Made by a program: the position numbers and the translations under genes. Shown piece after piece: positions 59,904 through 64,000 of a DNA stretch of 64,000 nt. Under the pieces are notes generated by a model. That model was not told the origin of the DNA. It saw nothing but the letters and a program-made list of their open reading frames with translations, and did not search any database. Source of the DNA: Halomarinibacterium sp034670265 (GTDB lineage: Bacteria; Bacteroidota; Bacteroidia; Flavobacteriales; Flavobacteriaceae); contig JAXMNU010000001.1 of the NCBI GenBank assembly GCA_034670265.1, positions 186,001 through 250,000 on the forward strand, written 5' to 3'. The number at the start of each line of letters is the position of its first letter. Position 1 is the stretch's first letter.

Positions 59904-61274
59904 ATGAAAGAAACCCTAAAGACGTTTAATGAAATAGCTTCCCTTTTACTCGAAAAAGAGAAAAGCGAGCCTGTAGCAGACTTTATTCCATCCAAAGAGG
60001 TGTTTGAGACCCTCGATATTTCATTACAAGATGAACCTATTCTTGATGAAATTTTTCTAAACTCATTAAAAGAGTTAGCACTGCATACTCCAAAAACAGC
60101 GACTCGTGCCTTTTTTAATCAATTATTTGGCGGAAGAAATGACAAGGCTGTTCTAGGTGATTTATTAGCTGTATTACTTAATAATAGCATGTACACCTAT
60201 AAAGCAGCTGGACCGCAAATAGGGATAGAAAAGGCAATTTTAGAAAAGGTATGCTCCATCATTGGTTGGGACAAAAATAGCGGAGGTTCTATTGCTCCTG
60301 GAGGCTCAATGACCAATTTCATGGCCATGCTTATGGCCCGTGACTCAAAAAATACCCACGTAAGAATAGATGGTGTATCTGAAAGAATGACGATTTACAC
60401 CTCAACCCAATCCCATTATAGCATCCCAAAAAACGCCGCCTTTTCAGGTATTGGAAGGAATCAAGTGCGTTATATTCCCGTTGATGAATTCGGAAAAATG
60501 ATTGTTTCAAAATTAGTTGAAAGCATTGAAGCAGATATTAAAGAGGGATTTATTCCAACGATGGTTAATGCTACTGCTGGGACTACAGTTTTGGGAGCTT
60601 TTGATGACATATTACCTATTTCTGAAATTTGTAAAAAATACACAATTTGGCTTCATGTAGACGGCGCTTATTGTGGTTCGGTGCTATTTAGTAACAAGTA
60701 CAAGCATTTAATTAAGGGCGTTGAGAAGGTAGACTCTTTTAGTTTTAACGCACACAAAATGATAGGCACTCCCCTTACCTGTTCGCTACTTTTGGTAAAG
60801 GATAAACAATACTTATATCAATCCTTTGGTAATGATGCCGATTATCTCTATCAAACAGACGAAGATGATTTTAATCCAGGTAAAACTTCATTGCAATGTG
60901 GAAGAAGAAACGACGCACTTAAATTTTGGACCCTGTGGAAAAGTGTCGGTACAAAAGGGCTGGAATCTATTGTAAATAAACAGTTTGAATTAGCCGATGT
61001 GGCGCGAGAATATATCGAAAATAATAAAGATTATACATTGTACAGTTTTAAAGATTCAATTTCCGTATGCTTTAATTATAAAGATATTCCAGCGCGAGAA
61101 TTGTGTACACAACTCTATGAAAAATCGCAATTATTAGTAGGCTACGGAATGTTTGAAGGTGAAGAGTTTATTAGATTGGTAACCATTAACGCTCAAAACG
61201 AAAAAGAAGATATTATCCACTTTTTCAGCACTTTAGAAAATTTTGTTTCGGAAAATAGTCTTTCTTTTCATTGA
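59904..61274 (+). CDS. PLP-dependent group II decarboxylase
   Basis: The 456-residue fold-type I enzyme has HVDGAYCGS (PLP-binding Asp), FSFNAHKMIGTPLTCS (Schiff-base Lys in NAHK), and LQCGRRNDALKFWTLWKSVG, typical of glutamate/aromatic-amino-acid/diaminobutyrate-type group II decarboxylases. GGSIAPGGSMTNFMAM binds the cofactor phosphate. The exact substrate cannot be decided from motifs. Starts 4 bp after the small lipoprotein gene. Confidence 0.87.
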   Translation: MKETLKTFNEIASLLLEKEKSEPVADFIPSKEVFETLDISLQDEPILDEIFLNSLKELALHTPKTATRAFFNQLFGGRNDKAVLGDLLAVLLNNSMYTYKAAGPQIGIEKAILEKVCSIIGWDKNSGGSIAPGGSMTNFMAMLMARDSKNTHVRIDGVSERMTIYTSTQSHYSIPKNAAFSGIGRNQVRYIPVDEFGKMIVSKLVESIEADIKEGFIPTMVNATAGTTVLGAFDDILPISEICKKYTIWLHVDGAYCGSVLFSNKYKHLIKGVEKVDSFSFNAHKMIGTPLTCSLLLVKDKQYLYQSFGNDADYLYQTDEDDFNPGKTSLQCGRRNDALKFWTLWKSVGTKGLESIVNKQFELADVAREYIENNKDYTLYSFKDSISVCFNYKDIPARELCTQLYEKSQLLVGYGMFEGEEFIRLVTINAQNEKEDIIHFFSTLENFVSENSLSFH

Positions 61275-61361
61275 TGTTTTTAAATAAATAGCTTAGCTTT
61301 ATAGAACATTTCATCGTTTTATCCTGTGTTTCAGTTTCTTGAAACGCTTAATAACTTCATT

Positions 61362-63080
61362 ATGAAAACTAAGTTACTTTTTTCAGTTATATATTACTTT
61401 CTCTTTTCAACTATTTCAGCGCAAACCTTCGAAAAGAGTATCGATGCAAATAACCAAATGCATTTTCACGATTTAAATACAGCCCCATTAGATGATGGCT
61501 CAACAGACTTTGTAATCTCAAGTAATCTTTTTGATGCTTCTATGACCACCTTTATTCCAGTGCTTAAAAGAGTTAATCAAAATGGAGCTGTTGTGTGGAT
61601 AAAGGAATATAGCGCGACTGGCTTTCAAAATTTACGATTTTTTGATGTAGTTTCCGTTTTCGACATGATTGTAGTTACTGGCTCTGTGGATGTAGCCGGA
61701 ACCAAAAGGGCTTTTATTGCTAGAATTAATGCCGCTACGGGTGTTATGATGTCCTCCCAATACTTTGAAATTGTAAGTCCAAATTTTAATGCTACAGGAA
61801 TTCATATTATCTATACAGAAAGTGATATTGATGCAGACACTGTACCTGACCCTGGTTTTGTGGTTGGAGGATTTTTTAGTGATTCGTATGCCGTAGATAG
61901 TTTAGCATCAAATTTTGGATTTGTTATTAGGACTGACATGGCCTTAAACCTATATTGGACTATTGAAATTGATAGTACTTCAGGCACAAATGATTATGAT
62001 TTTGTAAATGACATTACTGAAACTAGCGATGGTTATTTTTTAACGGGTAGCGCCAATGAAGGGGCTAAGCAGGGTATTTTGGCTCGTAAGATAGATTTTA
62101 CAGGCGCATCTTTATGGGATAGTAGTTACTCTGGAGGAAATAGTAGAGATATTAGTGTTGATGCTTATTACGATAGTGTTTCAGACCAAATTTATATGTT
62201 AAACAATTATTCGCAAGCACACTTTTTTGGCATTACTTCTTTAAGTAATGCAACTGGGGTAATTAATACTGCTGAAACGTGGATTGGCACCTCTTCTGAA
62301 TTTGACATTTATGGTTTTACACTTATCGAGTCTGTTAGTAACCCAAACCACTTAGTCATTAGTGGGTATGACTCTTTTGAAGCCTGGGTTGATACAGCGG
62401 GTAATTCGCTCACAGGGCAGAGCAATCTGTTTGTATATGAATTTGAAAAAGCAACAGGAAATCAAGTTGTTATAAACTATCAGTACTTAGTGCCACATAT
62501 GGAGCCAGTTGGAGATGAATATAATTTCTGGAATTCGCAATTTCCACTTTTATACTTCCCCGATATTAGCTTTGCTCCGTCCATCCCTGGCGCCCTAAAT
62601 TATTTTCATATTGATTACAGAACAAATACTGGTGTAAATTTTACGGAAGCAAACATGATCCAAACTTCCAATAATAAGATAAATGAATGTGAAAACAAAG
62701 AAATTATCGTAACCCAAAATGGAGTTGCAATTACTAGCACAAATGCAATTATAGGCCCAACTCCTAATATAGCAAACAACTTAGTCTTAAGTGATGCAGC
62801 TATAGGTAACTTAATAAGGGATTGCCAAGGCGTACTTTCAAATAATGATAACCAACTTGATAAAACGTTCATTTATCCAAATCCTGCAAATGATTATATT
62901 TTTGTAAATACCGAAGTAAGGTCTTTCAGTATTAAGGATGCTTTAGGAAGAATTATTGAAACCAATATAAACGAAAATACTTCTAGAATTTATGTAGGAG
63001 ACTTACCTATTGGGCTTTATTTTATTACAATTAAAAATGAAAACGGGATGTCAAAAACATTCAAAATAATGAAGAAGTAA
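61362..63080 (+). CDS. T9SS type A sorting-domain protein
   Basis: From the ATG at 61362 (MKTKLLFSVIYYFLFSTISAQ, signal peptide) it is 572 residues; a longer GTG start at 61326 would hide the signal peptide. The central region is a beta-propeller-like secreted domain (VVTGSVDVAGTKRAFIARINAATG, SDGYFLTGSANEG) rich in GSVD/TGS turns. The C-terminus (FIYPNPANDYIFVN, IKDALGRIIETN, IGLYFITIKN) is a T9SS type A sorting domain. No catalytic motif is seen. Confidence 0.85.
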   Translation: MKTKLLFSVIYYFLFSTISAQTFEKSIDANNQMHFHDLNTAPLDDGSTDFVISSNLFDASMTTFIPVLKRVNQNGAVVWIKEYSATGFQNLRFFDVVSVFDMIVVTGSVDVAGTKRAFIARINAATGVMMSSQYFEIVSPNFNATGIHIIYTESDIDADTVPDPGFVVGGFFSDSYAVDSLASNFGFVIRTDMALNLYWTIEIDSTSGTNDYDFVNDITETSDGYFLTGSANEGAKQGILARKIDFTGASLWDSSYSGGNSRDISVDAYYDSVSDQIYMLNNYSQAHFFGITSLSNATGVINTAETWIGTSSEFDIYGFTLIESVSNPNHLVISGYDSFEAWVDTAGNSLTGQSNLFVYEFEKATGNQVVINYQYLVPHMEPVGDEYNFWNSQFPLLYFPDISFAPSIPGALNYFHIDYRTNTGVNFTEANMIQTSNNKINECENKEIIVTQNGVAITSTNAIIGPTPNIANNLVLSDAAIGNLIRDCQGVLSNNDNQLDKTFIYPNPANDYIFVNTEVRSFSIKDALGRIIETNINENTSRIYVGDLPIGLYFITIKNENGMSKTFKIMKK

Positions 63081-63085
63081 AAACG

Positions 63086-64000
63086 CTAAAACAGAGTAAT
63101 CTGCCCTTCTTCATCATTGTTAGATGACATATCGTCTTCTTTTGAAGAAGTAGGTTTTTTACCTGTATTTATAGTTTCAGAAGTTTCGTCTTCAGTGACG
63201 TTTTCTTCATCTACTACTTCCATTTCTTCAGCTTTTATAGGTTCGGGTGGAGTAAATGGCAAAGACTCCAAAGCATTAATTTCTAATACTTTTTCTTTGG
63301 TTAATTGATTGCCCATAGCGGTGATTCCCTTAACAGAGATAAACTCTTCTAAGTTAATCTCGAGATTATCCTTTCTGTCTTTTCCACGCTCCTTAACAAA
63401 AACAACTTCGGCCATAGGTAAGTAATCTGTAAAAACCTTTTCTAAGTAAGATTTTGGGTGCTCTGTAATCACTAGTTCTTCTTTGTCTGGAGTATCAATT
63501 AAAAAACGTTTTACATAAAAAAGCTCCTTTTCTCCTTCCCAATAAATAACTGAGATTGGTTTTTTAGGGTCCCATTTTTCCAGCACAATCATATCATTAT
63601 CAAAGTGCATGGTAACTTCTGGAATGACAGTTTTAACCATTCCGTTTTGCTTAATAATCAATAGTCGATCCTTGCTGGTAAACTCTCCTAAAAGTTCGCC
63701 TCTTCCATCTACATTAAGTCTTTGAACTGTATCATCGAACCAAATTTTGCGGGGCTTAAGCGTAGAAAGGCCTTTTTCTTTTAATTCGATTCTTTTTACA
63801 GAATACTTTGTAACGATATTCCCTTTTGAGGTTCTTCCTTTCACCAAAATATCGGCAAAATCAAGATCCCATTTCAGCTTTTTAATACTACCCGATTGAC
63901 GCAACAATACGGTAACTACTTCTGCCTCACCATTTGGGTTGGCTGTAAAGTAGAGTACTTTAGAACCACTAGTTCCAGCACTTAAATCATATTCTTTATC
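63086..64000 (-). CDS. parC: DNA topoisomerase IV subunit A, C-terminal part
   Basis: This is the C-terminal 304 residues of a ParC/GyrA-like protein; the open frame continues past the right edge (DKEYDLSAGTSGSKV at the window end), so the 5' part is missing here. The visible region has the beta-propeller CTD (KGRTSKGNIVTKYSVKRIELKEKG, VDGRGELLGEFTSKDRLLIIKQNG) and a long acidic tail ending DEEGQITLF. The absence of the canonical GyrA box favours ParC, but gyrA is not fully excluded. Confidence 0.85.
   Translation of the reverse strand, partial: DKEYDLSAGTSGSKVLYFTANPNGEAEVVTVLLRQSGSIKKLKWDLDFADILVKGRTSKGNIVTKYSVKRIELKEKGLSTLKPRKIWFDDTVQRLNVDGRGELLGEFTSKDRLLIIKQNGMVKTVIPEVTMHFDNDMIVLEKWDPKKPISVIYWEGEKELFYVKRFLIDTPDKEELVITEHPKSYLEKVFTDYLPMAEVVFVKERGKDRKDNLEINLEEFISVKGITAMGNQLTKEKVLEINALESLPFTPPEPIKAEEMEVVDEENVTEDETSETINTGKKPTSSKEDDMSSNNDEEGQITLF

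Noticed and set aside
63086..63907. Stand-alone 273-residue protein
   Set aside because: The frame stays open to the right edge and the sequence is the C-terminal domain of a type IIA topoisomerase; the apparent start is an internal TTG.

Overview
The window is AT-rich bacterial chromosome from a member of the Flavobacteriaceae (Bacteroidota). The evidence is the type IX secretion (T9SS) genes porQ and porX, three proteins with T9SS type A C-terminal sorting domains, the lpxC-fabZ gene fusion, UMF1-type MFS and DUF3822/DUF4126 proteins, and repeated TAnnTTTG (-7) promoter boxes typical of the phylum. The genus cannot be fixed from this sequence alone. No IS element, prophage, CRISPR array, tRNA or rRNA was seen; the region looks like ordinary, densely packed core chromosome.

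Layout. 1-4.4 kb: RecD-like helicase with a DUF4126 protein (minus), then a membrane protein, a DUF3822 protein, rsmD and a small protein (plus). 4.4-4.75 kb: RNase P RNA on the minus strand. 4.8-7.2 kb: dnaX and miaE. 7.2-16.1 kb (minus): ppx, ppk1, sixA and pdxH, then a DinB-like protein, a cation transporter, a hydroxylase, and the pyrR-pyrB-STAS-rnz cluster. 16.2-18.3 kb: rpsA with a long leader. 18.3-24.7 kb (minus): a repeat-rich T9SS cargo, cmk, porQ and lon, interrupted by a plus-strand transcription unit of two tiny ORFs with an ECF-type promoter and its own terminator.

24.9-27.8 kb: an ECF sigma factor, its putative anti-sigma factor and two beta-solenoid envelope proteins in one operon. 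27.9-32.6 kb: lipoproteins, an MFS transporter, an M48 protease and a lipoprotein MsrB. 32.7-34.1 kb: lpdA. 34.2-45.8 kb (minus): aroQ, an SPFH protein, a VWA membrane protein, fabG, sucD, then the lipid A block (two lpxD paralogues, lpxA, lpxC-fabZ) with efp and an HD phosphohydrolase. 45.9-53.9 kb (plus): porX, tsaE, a tiny lipoprotein, a membrane protein, a divergent alanine-dehydrogenase-like protein, a DUF4258 protein, a VCBS cargo and an unusual VWA/TonB-plug/repeat chimera.

54-64 kb: proline dehydrogenase and aroB from back-to-back promoters, DinB, Lrp, an M14 carboxypeptidase facing an XRE regulator across an array of TTAC-N4-GTAA palindromes, a lipoprotein, a PLP decarboxylase, a third T9SS cargo and the 3' part of topoisomerase IV subunit A.

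The best candidates for something undescribed are: (1) the operator array between the M14 peptidase and XRE genes; (2) the two tiny ORFs sharing a TGTAAC-N16 promoter architecture with the ECF operon 4.8 kb away; and (3) the barrel-less TonB-plug protein fused to a VWA domain.
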